Translations under genes and position numbers: made by a program
In this document: positions 29,577-37,590 of the stretch, in pieces
How the letters are laid out: every line of letters begins with the position of its first letter
Numbering within the stretch: the first letter of the stretch is position 1
NCBI RefSeq assembly: GCF_003660455.1
Contig: NZ_QZVR01000002.1
Location: forward strand, 62,001 to 126,000
DNA from: Nocardioides ferulae
GTDB taxonomy: Bacteria > Actinomycetota > Actinomycetes > Propionibacteriales > Nocardioidaceae
Length of the DNA stretch: 64,000 nt
Reading direction: 5' to 3'
Notes under the pieces: model-generated
Database searches by the model: none
Told to the model about the DNA's origin: nothing
Seen by the model: only the letters and a program-made list of their open reading frames with translations

Positions 29577-30182
29577 ATGGTGGAACAGAGCGCGTGGATG
29601 CGGAAGGTCGCGGCGGACCCGGACCACTCGTCCTGGTACGTCGAGCGGTTCCGCTCGATGGCGGCGGCCGGCCACGACCTGGCCGGGGAGGCACGCCTGG
29701 TCGACGCGATGGTGGGGCGCGGGGCGCGCATCCTCGACGCGGGCTGCGGTCCCGGTCGGGTCGGCGCCGAGCTCGCCCGCCTCGGGCACGACGTGGTCGG
29801 CGTCGACGTCGATCCGGTGCTGATCGAGGCCGCGGTCGAGGATCATCCCGGTCCTCGATGGATCGTCGGGGACCTGGCCGAGCTCGACCTGGCCGCTCAC
29901 GGTGTCTCGGAGCCCTTCGACGCCGTCGTGTGTGCCGGAAACGTGATGACGTTCCTCGCCCCGAGCACGCGCGGTGAGGTGCTGCGGCGGCTCCGGGCGC
30001 ACGTCCGACCCGAGGGCCGGGCCGTCATCGGCTTCGGAGCCGGACGCGGCTACGAGTTCTCCGCGTTCCTGGCGGATGCGCGTGAGGCGGGGCTGGAGGC
30101 CGATCTGCTGCTGTCCTCGTGGGACCTGCGACCGTGGCGCGAGGACTCCGACTTCCTGGTCGCGCTCCTGCGGCCCGTCTAG
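29577..30182 (+). CDS. Class I SAM-dependent methyltransferase
   Basis: 201 aa. Motif I is ILDAGCGPGRVG (~residues 52-63), the beta-2 acidic residue is in VVGVDVD, and FDAVVCAGNVMTFL is the motif-IV region. The fold is clear but the substrate is not. The start has no ribosome-binding site; a CACAAT hexamer ends 6 bases before the ATG, which points to a leaderless transcript. The RCC1-repeat gene follows 57 bp downstream on the same strand. Confidence 0.82.
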   Translation: MVEQSAWMRKVAADPDHSSWYVERFRSMAAAGHDLAGEARLVDAMVGRGARILDAGCGPGRVGAELARLGHDVVGVDVDPVLIEAAVEDHPGPRWIVGDLAELDLAAHGVSEPFDAVVCAGNVMTFLAPSTRGEVLRRLRAHVRPEGRAVIGFGAGRGYEFSAFLADAREAGLEADLLLSSWDLRPWREDSDFLVALLRPV

Positions 30183-30194
30183 TCGGTGTGCCGC

Positions 30195-30220
30195 TCGGTG
30201 GTCGAGGAGCCCGAGCGACG
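30195..30220. repeat. GGTGGTCGAG-type dispersed repeat
   Basis: CGGTGGTCGAG followed by CCCGAGCGACG lies between the methyltransferase stop and the RCC1 gene. It shares its GGTGGTCGAG core with copies near 31.2 kb and the edge sequence of the element in gatA. Confidence 0.45.
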
Positions 30221-30239
30221 TGGTCTGCCGTGGCGCCAG

Positions 30240-31109
30240 ATGATCGGTCATGCTGGGCGCGTGCGTGGCCCTGTCATCGCCGCTGGACCCCGGCACTCGC
30301 TGGGGCTGTGTGCCGACGGCACCGTGGTTGCAGCGGGCACGGGGAGATCCGGTGAGTGTCGAGTCGCAGACTGGACCCAGGTGGTCGCCGTGGCCGCGGG
30401 TGACGTGCACGCGGCGCCGAACACCGGACGGTCGCACAGCGTCGGACTCTGCGCCGACGGCACGGTGAGGGCGACGGGCTGGAACGGTGCCGGACAGTGT
30501 GACGTCGCGGCATGGCGCGGCGTGACCGGTGTCGCCGCGGGCTGGCGCCGCACCTTGGGACTCGTCGCCGACGGCACCGTGGTGGCTGCGGGCCGGCTCC
30601 GCGAGGGGGCGTGCGACGTGAGTCACTGGCGTGAGGTTGTCGCGTTGGCGTGTGGCGACTGGCATTCGGTGGGCCTCAGCGCCGATGGGACCACCGTGGC
30701 CGTGGGGAACGACCGCCGTGGGCAGTGCGCGGTCCACACGTGGCGGGACGTCGTCGCCGTCGCCGCCGGCTCCCTTCACACGGTCGGTCTCACCGACGAG
30801 GGACGCGTCCTCGCGGTCGGGGACCGATCGGCTGGAGCCTGTGACGTCGGTGCCTGGCGGGACGTCGTGGCGGTGGCGGCGGGCAGCTTTCACACCGTCG
30901 CGGTCACCGCGGCCGGCCGAGCCGTGGCGGTCGGTGGCAACGACTCCGGCCAGTGCGACGTGGCCGGCTGGCGCGGGATCGTCGCCGTGGCGGCCGGATC
31001 CACCCACACCCTGGGACTACGCACGGACGGAACCGTGGTCGCCGCCGGAAGCAACGGGCACGGTCAGTGCGACATCACCGGATGGAGCGCGATCCGGCCG
31101 CCTGCGTAG
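30240..31109 (+). CDS. RCC1-type seven-repeat beta-propeller protein
   Basis: 289 aa from ATG 30240, chosen because an earlier in-frame start lies in a repeat element. The protein is almost entirely seven ~38-residue RCC1-like repeats: H-(T/S)-(V/L)-G-L-x-x-D-G-x-V-x-A-x-G, then G-(Q/A/E)-C-x-V-x-x-W, then VVAVAAG. Seven repeats make one complete propeller. Each repeat carries a cysteine and a tryptophan at the same position. Repeat 2 has a short insertion. No signal peptide or membrane segment is visible, so it is probably cytoplasmic. RCC1 propellers mediate protein or chromatin binding; the partner is unknown. Confidence 0.75.
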   Translation: MIGHAGRVRGPVIAAGPRHSLGLCADGTVVAAGTGRSGECRVADWTQVVAVAAGDVHAAPNTGRSHSVGLCADGTVRATGWNGAGQCDVAAWRGVTGVAAGWRRTLGLVADGTVVAAGRLREGACDVSHWREVVALACGDWHSVGLSADGTTVAVGNDRRGQCAVHTWRDVVAVAAGSLHTVGLTDEGRVLAVGDRSAGACDVGAWRDVVAVAAGSFHTVAVTAAGRAVAVGGNDSGQCDVAGWRGIVAVAAGSTHTLGLRTDGTVVAAGSNGHGQCDITGWSAIRPPA

Positions 31110-31317
31110 GTGCTGCGACGAGGTCGCTCTGCCGGGTCACCCCTCGATCGCCGCCGGGCCGCCGACCCGCTCCGGTGGTCGAGCCTGCCGAGACCCCCTG
31201 CCCCGGTGGTCGACCGCGGCCTGTAGAGGAGATCGTGACCTTTTCGTGACCTCTGAAGCCTCGGAAAGTGGTGGGAATGCACGTTCGACTGTCGGTGGTC
31301 ACTGATCTACTAGACCC
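31110..31317. other. Intergenic stretch with two repeat copies
   Basis: About 208 bp without a convincing gene. Copies of the GGTGGTCGAG-type repeat occur at 31173-31196 (CGGTGGTCGAG, then GCCGAGACCC) and 31203-31216. The stretch from ~31230 to 31317 is richer in A and T than its surroundings and may hold the promoter of the following DUF222 gene. Confidence 0.4.
31173..31216. repeat. GGTGGTCGAG-type dispersed repeat, two copies
   Basis: The first copy (31173-31196) reads CGGTGGTCGAG then CCTGCCGAGACCC, an imperfect inverted repeat. The second (31203-31216) has only the left half, CCGGTGGTCGACCG. Confidence 0.5.
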
Positions 31318-32594
31318 ATGATCGAAGCAGTGGACGAGATGTCGATGACGAGGTCCTCGACGCCGCCACCGCCCGCGCGCACGCGATCCGCGACGCCGAG
31401 ACCGACCTCCTCGAGCTCGCCCACCAGTGGGCCGTGCTGCACCACCCCGACCGCCTGAATCCAAAGGTGTCGGCGCGGCCGGGGCGGGAGAAGCCCAAGC
31501 TGTTCGGCGGCAAGGGCACGCCCATGGTGAGCGAGTTCGCGGCCGCGACCTTCGGTGCGCGGATCGGGCGCTCCTCCTACGCCGGCGCGCAGTTGATCGC
31601 CGACGCCCTCGACCTCCACCATCGCCACCCCCAACTGTGGGCCCGGGTCCAGGCCGGGGAGGTCCGTGCCTCCTACGCCCGCCACGTCGTGACCAAGACC
31701 CGCGACCTCGAACCCGACGAAGCCGCGTTCGTCGACGCTGGGGTGGTGGAGTCGGCCGACGGCCGCATCCCCTGGTCCCGGTTCGAGGCCCTGGTCGAGG
31801 CTAAGGTCGCCCAAGCCGCCCCCGCCACCGCGCGGGAGAAGGAGCTCAAGGCCGCCCGGGCGAGGTTCGCGAAGAAGGTCCACGGCGAGGCGCACGGGAT
31901 GGCTTCGTTCCTGATCCGCGCCGATGTCGCGACTATCAACGCCATCGACGCCGCCATCACCGCCCGCGCCGACCAGCTCGCCGCCGCTCGGCCTGATGAC
32001 CCGCTGCTCGCGACCGACGACGAGCGCCGGGTCCACGCCGTCCTCGCCCTCGCCACCGGCGCCGACCCCGAAGCCGACGCCACCACCGAGACCAGCGACC
32101 TCCTGCCTGCCGTGCAGCTGCACATCCACTGCTACGGCGGCCGCGAGGGCGAGGGCATCGCCCGGGTCGAGGGCCACGGACCAGTCAGCGAGGCCTGGAT
32201 CCGCGACCTCCTCGGGCCCCGAGCGAAGTTCCGCATCCAGCCCGTCCTCGACCTGGCCGGCCAGGCCCCGGTCGATGCCTACGAGATCCCCGAACGCCAC
32301 CGCCAGGCCGTGCACCTGATGACCCCCGCCGACACCTTCCCGTGGGGCTCATCGACCAGCCGCAGGCAACAGATCGACCACACGAAGGCCTACGACCCCG
32401 GCGGTCCACCCGGCCAAAGCCGTATCGGCAACTACGGCCCGATGACCACCAGCCACCACCGCCTGAAAACCCACGGCAACTGGGACGCCAAGCAACCCTT
32501 CCCCGGCATCTACCTCTGGCGCGACCCCCACGGCGGCTTCTACCTCGTCGACCACACCGGCAGCCGCCGGCTGCCCGACACCACTGCCGCCTGA
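31318..32594 (+). CDS. DUF222/HNH endonuclease with a 5' frameshift (possible pseudogene)
   Basis: The intact frame is 31434-32594 (386 aa), with a DUF222 region followed by an HNH nuclease site: IDHTKAYDP, IGNYGPM and HHRLKTHG supply H, N and H. Coding continues upstream of 31434 in the same frame as far as ~31341 (VDDEVLDAATARAHAI), where no start codon exists. An ATG at 31318 followed by ATCGAAGCAGTGGACGAG lies in the frame that would join it if one base were restored near 31338. So the gene seems to have lost one base after codon 7. These are multi-copy nucleases of unknown role in Nocardioides-like genomes; some are linked to mobile DNA. Translation from GTG 31434 remains possible. Confidence 0.7.
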
Positions 32595-32911
32595 AGGCGA
32601 TCGCGGCGGAGGGGCGCGGACGGAAGGCGCTGATCTGGTCGGCTGCGGACTGCGTGAAGTGGGAGCCCCCTATGCCCTGCTGGCGGATACCGTCTGCTTC
32701 GTGGAGGGTGAGCCGAGTCCGGGCGTCCAGGCGCTGTGGCCGAAGAGGCTGTATGCCAATCTCAGTGCGGACGGTCCGCTTCCGACCCAGACCGTGGCAG
32801 AAGTTCACCGACGCCTCGCCTCATCCCTGCCTCCAGCATGACGAAGCGAAGCACGGCGGTGCGCCACGTCGCGACCGAATGGCTGGGCAGGAACCCCCGC
32901 CACCTCATGCC
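32595..32911. other. 317-bp stretch without a recognisable gene
   Basis: This lies between the DUF222 gene and the convergent sugar-dehydrogenase gene. A 60-codon frame (32659-32841, plus) and another plus-strand frame with RHVATEWLGRNPRHL run through it, but neither resembles a known family, has a good ribosome-binding site or shows the strong GC3 bias of real genes here. It may be decayed coding DNA. No terminator hairpin stands out. Confidence 0.35.
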
Positions 32912-34087
32912 TCAGGGCCGCACCGAGATGATCCGGTCGTCGTCCTTGGTCGGCTCACCGCGTCCGTCGCGGTTGCTGGTGGTGACCCACAGGGTGCCGT
33001 CGGGGGCGACGGCGACGGTGCGCATCCGGCCGTACTCGCCGGCCAGGAACGGCTCGGGCTTGCCGGCGCCCCTGCCGGTCACCGGCACCCGCCACAGGCG
33101 TTCGCCGCGTAGCGCGGCGAGGTAGAGGTAGCCGTCGGCGAAGGCCAGGCCGGAGGGGGAGGCCTCGGCGACGTCCCAGGTGGCCTGCGGGTCGGTGAAG
33201 TCGAGGTCGGTCTGGCTGCCCTGCGGCATGCCCTCGACCTCGGGCCAGCCGTAGTTGGCTCCCTTCTCGATCAGGTTCAGCTCGTCGAAGGAGCTGTCGC
33301 CGAACTCCGAGGCCCACAGCCGGCCGGCGTCGTCGAAGGCCAGACCCTGCACGTTGCGGTGGCCCCACGACCAGACCGGACTGTCGAACGGGTTGCCGGG
33401 GGCAGGGTCGCCGTCGGGGGTGATCCGCAGGATCTTGCCGGCCAGCGAGTCGCGGTCCTGCGCCAGCGAGGGCTCGCCGATCTCGCCGGTGGAGACGTAG
33501 AGCAGCCCGTCGGGGCCGAACAGCAGCCGGCCGCCGTCGTGGATGAAGCCGTTCGGGATGCCGGTCAGCACGTCCTGGAGCTCGCCCAGCCCGCCGCCGC
33601 GGAGCTCGGCGCGCACCACCCGGTTGTCCTCGGCGGTGCTGACGTAGAAGTAGAGCAGCCGGTCGCTGTCGAAGTCGGGGGAGACCGCCACGCCGAGCAG
33701 CCCCGCCTCGACGTTCGGCTCGGTGATGGCGATCGTGCCGAGCTCGCTCACCCGGTGCTTCGGGCCGCTCAACAGCAGCACCCGGCCGCTGATCCGCTCG
33801 GTGACCACCGCGTCGCCGCTCGGCAGGAAGGCCAGCCCCCACGGCACCTCCAGGCCGGAGGCGATCGTGCCGAGCACCCTCGGCGGTCGGTCGGGGCGAT
33901 CGCTCTTCGGGCCGCTCGAATCGTCGGTGGCCGACGGCGACCCGGTGGGGGAGTCCGACACCGACGGCACCGGCGTGCCGGTGACGCTCACGTCGACCTC
34001 GTTGCCGCCCTGCGAGCAGCCGACCAGCACCCCTGTGGTTAGCAGCCCAACCATCGAACTCGAGAGCAGCCCGGGCCGGCGCCGCAC
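32912..34087 (-). CDS. PQQ-dependent sugar dehydrogenase-like lipoprotein (glucose/sorbosone dehydrogenase family)
   Basis: 391 aa. The signal ends in LVGC with the lipidated cysteine at residue 24, then a Ser/Thr/Pro-rich linker to ~70 and a six-bladed propeller (~72-391). Family motifs are VPWGLAFLPSGDAVVTER, LLGVAVSPDF, NGFIHDGGRLLFGPDGLLYV, WSWGHRNVQGLAFD and NYGWPEVEG. The histidine in HDGG and the HRN segment are expected at the catalytic and PQQ sites. It probably oxidises aldoses outside the membrane if PQQ is available; no pqq genes are in this window. The GTG start lies 1 bp after the upstream hydrolase stop. Confidence 0.82.
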   Translation of the reverse strand: MRRRPGLLSSSMVGLLTTGVLVGCSQGGNEVDVSVTGTPVPSVSDSPTGSPSATDDSSGPKSDRPDRPPRVLGTIASGLEVPWGLAFLPSGDAVVTERISGRVLLLSGPKHRVSELGTIAITEPNVEAGLLGVAVSPDFDSDRLLYFYVSTAEDNRVVRAELRGGGLGELQDVLTGIPNGFIHDGGRLLFGPDGLLYVSTGEIGEPSLAQDRDSLAGKILRITPDGDPAPGNPFDSPVWSWGHRNVQGLAFDDAGRLWASEFGDSSFDELNLIEKGANYGWPEVEGMPQGSQTDLDFTDPQATWDVAEASPSGLAFADGYLYLAALRGERLWRVPVTGRGAGKPEPFLAGEYGRMRTVAVAPDGTLWVTTSNRDGRGEPTKDDDRIISVRP

Positions 34088-34088
34088 C

Positions 34089-35039
34089 TCAGCCGTCCCG
34101 CTCGTTGCGCTCGGCCCGCTCGGCCCGCTCGGCCCGGTTGATCAGTTCGAGCAGGTGGCGGTGCACCTCGTCGGGCTGCTCCAGCGGCAGGAAGTGGCTG
34201 CCGCGCAGTTCGACGTACGTCGCGTCGTCCATCCGCTCCGCCGCGCTCGCCAGGTGCCGGTGACCGGCCATCAGGTCGTAGCGCCCCGAGATGAACACCG
34301 CCGGCACCTTGACCCGGCTCAGCGAGACCCGCGGGTGCTCCGAGGCGCGCAGCGCGGAGTGGAAGTACCAGTCGACGGGGGTGCGCAGGAACTCCGCGAC
34401 CGCGCGGGCGCCTGCCTGCTGGTCGGGCATCGGGAACATGAACCCGGTGTGGCTGAGCACCCCGATCGTCTTCGTGCCCACCGGCAGCCGGCTCGTGACC
34501 GGCGTGACCGCACGCCCCCCGAGCTTCAACGCCCGCGACAGCCCGCGGACCGCGACCTTGGCCACGGGCATCGGCACCCGGAACGGGCCGAGCATCGTCG
34601 CGAACGTGTCGCCGGGCACCCCGGCGACCGCGCACAGGCCGCGCACCCGCTCGGGGTGCTCGGCGGCCAGCTCGAACATCGTGTTGACCCCGATCGACCA
34701 GCCGAGCAGCACCGCCTTGTCGATGCCGAAGGAGTCCATCACCGACAGGGCGTCCTCCACCATCACCTCGACCCCGACCCGGTCGGGGTCGGTCGGCCGC
34801 GCCGACCCGCCCACGCCGCGGTGGAACCACGACACCACCCGCACCCCGCAGTCGGGACGCAGCAGCGCCGGCCACACCCACGGGTTGGTCCCGAGGCCGT
34901 TGCACAGCAGCACGGTGGGTGCGCCGGAGGTGCCGTCGGGGTCGTTGGTCCACGCCCGCAGCCGGGTGCCGTCGTCGGAGAGGACGTCACGGTAGGCGAG
35001 GGAACGTTGGGTGGCGGCCCGGGCCGCGGAGGTCGGCAT
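34089..35039 (-). CDS. Alpha/beta hydrolase
   Basis: 316 aa. The nucleophile serine is in GWSIGVN (GxSxG), the oxyanion region in LLCNGLGTNPWVW, the acid in ISGRYDLMAG and the histidine in GSHFLPLEQP, so the Ser-Asp-His triad is complete. No signal peptide is seen. The substrate is unknown; the form resembles esterase, haloperoxidase-like or lipid-ester hydrolases. The ATG at 35039 follows a stretch with a terminator-like hairpin. The last residues repeat AER because of a 9-bp tandem DNA repeat (GCTCGGCCC on the plus strand) at ~34108-34136. Confidence 0.85.
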   Translation of the reverse strand: MPTSAARAATQRSLAYRDVLSDDGTRLRAWTNDPDGTSGAPTVLLCNGLGTNPWVWPALLRPDCGVRVVSWFHRGVGGSARPTDPDRVGVEVMVEDALSVMDSFGIDKAVLLGWSIGVNTMFELAAEHPERVRGLCAVAGVPGDTFATMLGPFRVPMPVAKVAVRGLSRALKLGGRAVTPVTSRLPVGTKTIGVLSHTGFMFPMPDQQAGARAVAEFLRTPVDWYFHSALRASEHPRVSLSRVKVPAVFISGRYDLMAGHRHLASAAERMDDATYVELRGSHFLPLEQPDEVHRHLLELINRAERAERAERNERDG

Positions 35040-35068
35040 GCACCGATTGTGCCCGAGCCGCCCACGGT

Positions 35069-35103
35069 TCGGGGCCCGGCCGGTTCCGGCGACCGGGCCC
35101 CGA
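35069..35103 (-). terminator. Terminator hairpin downstream of the small 91-aa gene
   Basis: Perfect 11-bp arms TCGGGGCCCGG (35069-35079) and CCGGGCCCCGA (35093-35103), 13-nt loop, placed 4 bp after the minus-strand stop at 35107 and 30 bp before the hydrolase start. Confidence 0.65.
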
Positions 35104-35106
35104 GGG

Positions 35107-35382
35107 TCAGCCGTGCGCCGCCTCCGCGAAGGGTGCGGCGGCGGGTGGCAGACCGAGGGTGTCCTCGGCGGCCCGGCCGAAGCGGGCGGCGAGGAACTCC
35201 TCCACCTCGACGTGCTCCGCACGCCGTTGTGCGAGCACGGTGGAGGCGATCATGGCGTTGCGTCGAGCCTGCTGCTGGGCCTGCACCGACCAGCGGTCGA
35301 AGCGGCGGGTGGCGGGCTGGAGGACCGGACGCAGGGCGACGCGGGGCAGTCGGGCGGCCAGGAGGAGCGAGGATCCGAGCAT
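35107..35382 (-). CDS. Small hypothetical protein (91 aa)
   Basis: The ATG at 35382 has GGAG 8 bases upstream; the frame continues further upstream but without a site. The protein begins with a mildly hydrophobic segment (LGSSLLLAARL), then a basic, glutamine-rich helical part (SVQAQQQARRNAMIAS) and an acidic helix (AEHVEVEEFLAARFG). No domain is recognised. Compact amphipathic composition and strong GC3 bias support real coding. Its own hairpin terminator follows. Confidence 0.55.
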   Translation of the reverse strand: MLGSSLLLAARLPRVALRPVLQPATRRFDRWSVQAQQQARRNAMIASTVLAQRRAEHVEVEEFLAARFGRAAEDTLGLPPAAAPFAEAAHG

Positions 35383-35507
35383 CTGCGACTCCGTGGGGCT
35401 GGGTGGGAGGTGCTGACGGGCCCCCAACGCTAGGCAGCGCATGCGACCCGGCGGTCACCGTCGTGTGACGAGTCCGTGAACGAGCTCGAGGGACCGGCCG
35501 GTGCCGG

Positions 35508-36383
35508 TCAGTCCGGGACCGGCTCGGCGATCGCCCGCCCGCTGCGGGTGGCGCCGATGCTGGCCGCGACGACGCAGGCCATCGCCAGCCACTGCCAGCC
35601 CGAGAGGAACTCGGCGAGCACCAGCATCCCGGCCAGCGCCGCCGCGGCCGGCTCCAGGCTCATCAGGATGGAGAACACCGCGGGGCGCAGCGTCCGCAGC
35701 GCCACCAGCTCGCAGCTGTAGGGGATGACCGAGCTGAGCAGTCCGACCGCCGCCCCCAGCAGCAGCACCCGCCCGTCGACCAGCTGCTCCCCGCCCCCGC
35801 CGACCGCGAGCGGGGTCAACAGCACGGTGGCCACGACGCTCGCCACCGCGAGCCCGTCGAAGCCGGCCCAGTGCCGTCCGGTCCGCGCGCTCAACAGGAT
35901 GTACGCCGCCCACGCGGCGCCGGCGAGCAGTGCGAAGAGCACTCCCGCGACGGTCAGGGCCGCGCCCTCGAAGCCGAGCAGCAGGACGCCGATCGCGGCG
36001 AGGGCCACCCACAGCAGGTCGCGCGGGCGTCGTGAGCCGAGCACCGCGAGCGTCAGCGGCCCGACGAACTCGATCGTCACCGCGACCCCGAGCGGGATCC
36101 GTGCGAACGACTGGTAGATCGCCCAGTTCATCAGCCCCAGGCTGAGCCCGAACCCGGCCACTACCCACCAGTCGGCGGCCGAGCGGCCGGCCAGCCGCGG
36201 CCGGGCCACCGCGACCAGGACCAGCGAGCTGGTCGCCAGCCGCAACCACACGATCGTGGTGGGGTCGACCTCGTCGAACAGGCTCTTCGCGACCCCGGCG
36301 CCGAGCTGGACCGACGCGATCCCGGCGAGCACCAGCCACACGGGGGAGAGGACCAGCCCGGGCGATGACTTTCGGGTGGTCAC
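35508..36383 (-). CDS. EamA-family (RhtA-like) membrane exporter
   Basis: 291 aa with ten hydrophobic segments in two homologous halves, the EamA/DMT layout. The first repeat contains WLRLATSSLVL and the second SSVIPYSCELVALRTL and LMSLEPAAAALAGMLVL, both typical of RhtA-type threonine/homoserine exporters. The GTG at 36383 is chosen because TACATT lies exactly 6 bases upstream and no Shine-Dalgarno is present; this fits a leaderless message. The longer upstream frame overlaps the divergent gene and lacks hydrophobicity. Confidence 0.85.
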   Translation of the reverse strand: MTTRKSSPGLVLSPVWLVLAGIASVQLGAGVAKSLFDEVDPTTIVWLRLATSSLVLVAVARPRLAGRSAADWWVVAGFGLSLGLMNWAIYQSFARIPLGVAVTIEFVGPLTLAVLGSRRPRDLLWVALAAIGVLLLGFEGAALTVAGVLFALLAGAAWAAYILLSARTGRHWAGFDGLAVASVVATVLLTPLAVGGGGEQLVDGRVLLLGAAVGLLSSVIPYSCELVALRTLRPAVFSILMSLEPAAAALAGMLVLAEFLSGWQWLAMACVVAASIGATRSGRAIAEPVPD

Positions 36384-36453
36384 CGGGTCAATGTAGGGAA
36401 TGCGACCACGAGTGCGCCGAGGGGGACGCCCCCGGCGCGGGACGGAGAGCCGG

Positions 36454-37557
36454 ATGGGCGAGCGCACGGTGTTGATGATCGGCACCCGCAAGGGGCTGTG
36501 GCTGGGCACCTCGGACGAGGAGCGGCGAGAGTGGCAGGTCACCGGTCCGCACTTCGCGATGGAGGAGGTCTACTCCTGCCTGGTCGACGCGCGTACGCCG
36601 CAGGGTCGCCCGCCGCGGCTCCTCGCGGGGGCGTCGTCGAGCTGGCTGGGGCCCGCGGTGCGCTGGTCCGACGATCTCGGCGAGACCTGGCAGGAGACCC
36701 CCGGGGGCGGCGTCCGGTTCGCCGAGGACGCCGGGGCCAGCGTCGAGCGGGTCTGGCAGCTGACGCCGGGCAGCGAGCCGGGCGTGGTCTTCGCCGGCAC
36801 CGAGCCCGGGGCGGTGTGGCGCTCCACCGACGGCGGCGAGACCTTCGCGCTCGAGCAGGCCCTGTGGGACCACCCGCACCGTGCGGAGTGGGGCGCCGGC
36901 TTCGGCGGTCAGGCGTTCCACACGATCCTGCCGCACCCGTCCGACCCGGCCTCGGTGACCGTGACGATCTCGACCGGCGGCGTCTACCAGACCAGCGACG
37001 GCGGGGGCTCGTGGGCGCCGCGCAACCAGGGCATCCGGGCCGACTTCCTGCCCGAGGACCAGCGCTTCCCCGCGTTCGGCCAGTGCGTCCACAAGGTCGC
37101 CCGGCACCCGGCGCGCCCGGAGCGGCTGTTCGCGCAGAACCACGGCGGGGTCTACCGCTCCGACGACCACGGCGCCTCCTGGGTCGACATCGGGGCGGGG
37201 CTGCCCAGCGACTTCGGGTTCCCGATGGTGGTGCACCCCCACGAGCCGGACACGATCTTCGTCTTCCCGCTCGACGGCGGCGAGGGGCGCTTCCCACCCC
37301 ACGGCCGGGCCCGGGTGTGGCGCTCGCGCGATGCCGGCGGCAGCTGGCAGGAGCTCGGTGACGGGCTGCCGGACACGTTCTGGGTGGCGGTGATGCGCGA
37401 TGCCATGTGCACCGACGACCACGAGCGGGCCGGGGTCTACTTCGGGGGTCGCAACGGCTCGGTGTGGGGGTCGGCCGACGACGGCGAGAGCTGGCGGGAG
37501 GTGGTCAGCGGGCTGCCGGACGTGATGACCGTGCGCGCCGCCGCCCTGCCGGGCTGA
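36454..37557 (+). CDS. BNR/sortilin-repeat (WD40/YVTN-type) propeller protein
   Basis: 367 aa. Multiple Asp-box/BNR motifs of the form S-x-D-x-G-x-(S/T)-W or F are visible: WSDDLGETW, STDGGETF, TSDGGGSW, SDDHGASW, SRDAGGSW and SADDGESW, giving a six- or seven-bladed propeller. This family is often annotated as exo-alpha-sialidase or Ycf48/HCF136-like, but the sialidase catalytic arginine triad is not evident, so enzyme activity is doubtful. There is no signal peptide. GGAGAG precedes the ATG at 36454; an earlier in-frame start adds only Arg-rich residues. Confidence 0.8.
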   Translation: MGERTVLMIGTRKGLWLGTSDEERREWQVTGPHFAMEEVYSCLVDARTPQGRPPRLLAGASSSWLGPAVRWSDDLGETWQETPGGGVRFAEDAGASVERVWQLTPGSEPGVVFAGTEPGAVWRSTDGGETFALEQALWDHPHRAEWGAGFGGQAFHTILPHPSDPASVTVTISTGGVYQTSDGGGSWAPRNQGIRADFLPEDQRFPAFGQCVHKVARHPARPERLFAQNHGGVYRSDDHGASWVDIGAGLPSDFGFPMVVHPHEPDTIFVFPLDGGEGRFPPHGRARVWRSRDAGGSWQELGDGLPDTFWVAVMRDAMCTDDHERAGVYFGGRNGSVWGSADDGESWREVVSGLPDVMTVRAAALPG

Positions 37558-37590
37558 CCGGCGTACGCCGTCCGGGCGTACCCGTTCGGC

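Noticed and set aside
32659..32841. 60-codon plus-strand ORF after the DUF222 gene
   Set aside because: No ribosome-binding site, no recognisable motif and weak codon bias; treated as non-coding or decayed.
36454..37557. Exo-alpha-sialidase annotation for the BNR protein
   Set aside because: Asp-box repeats alone do not show sialidase activity; the arginine triad and nucleophile tyrosine context were not seen.
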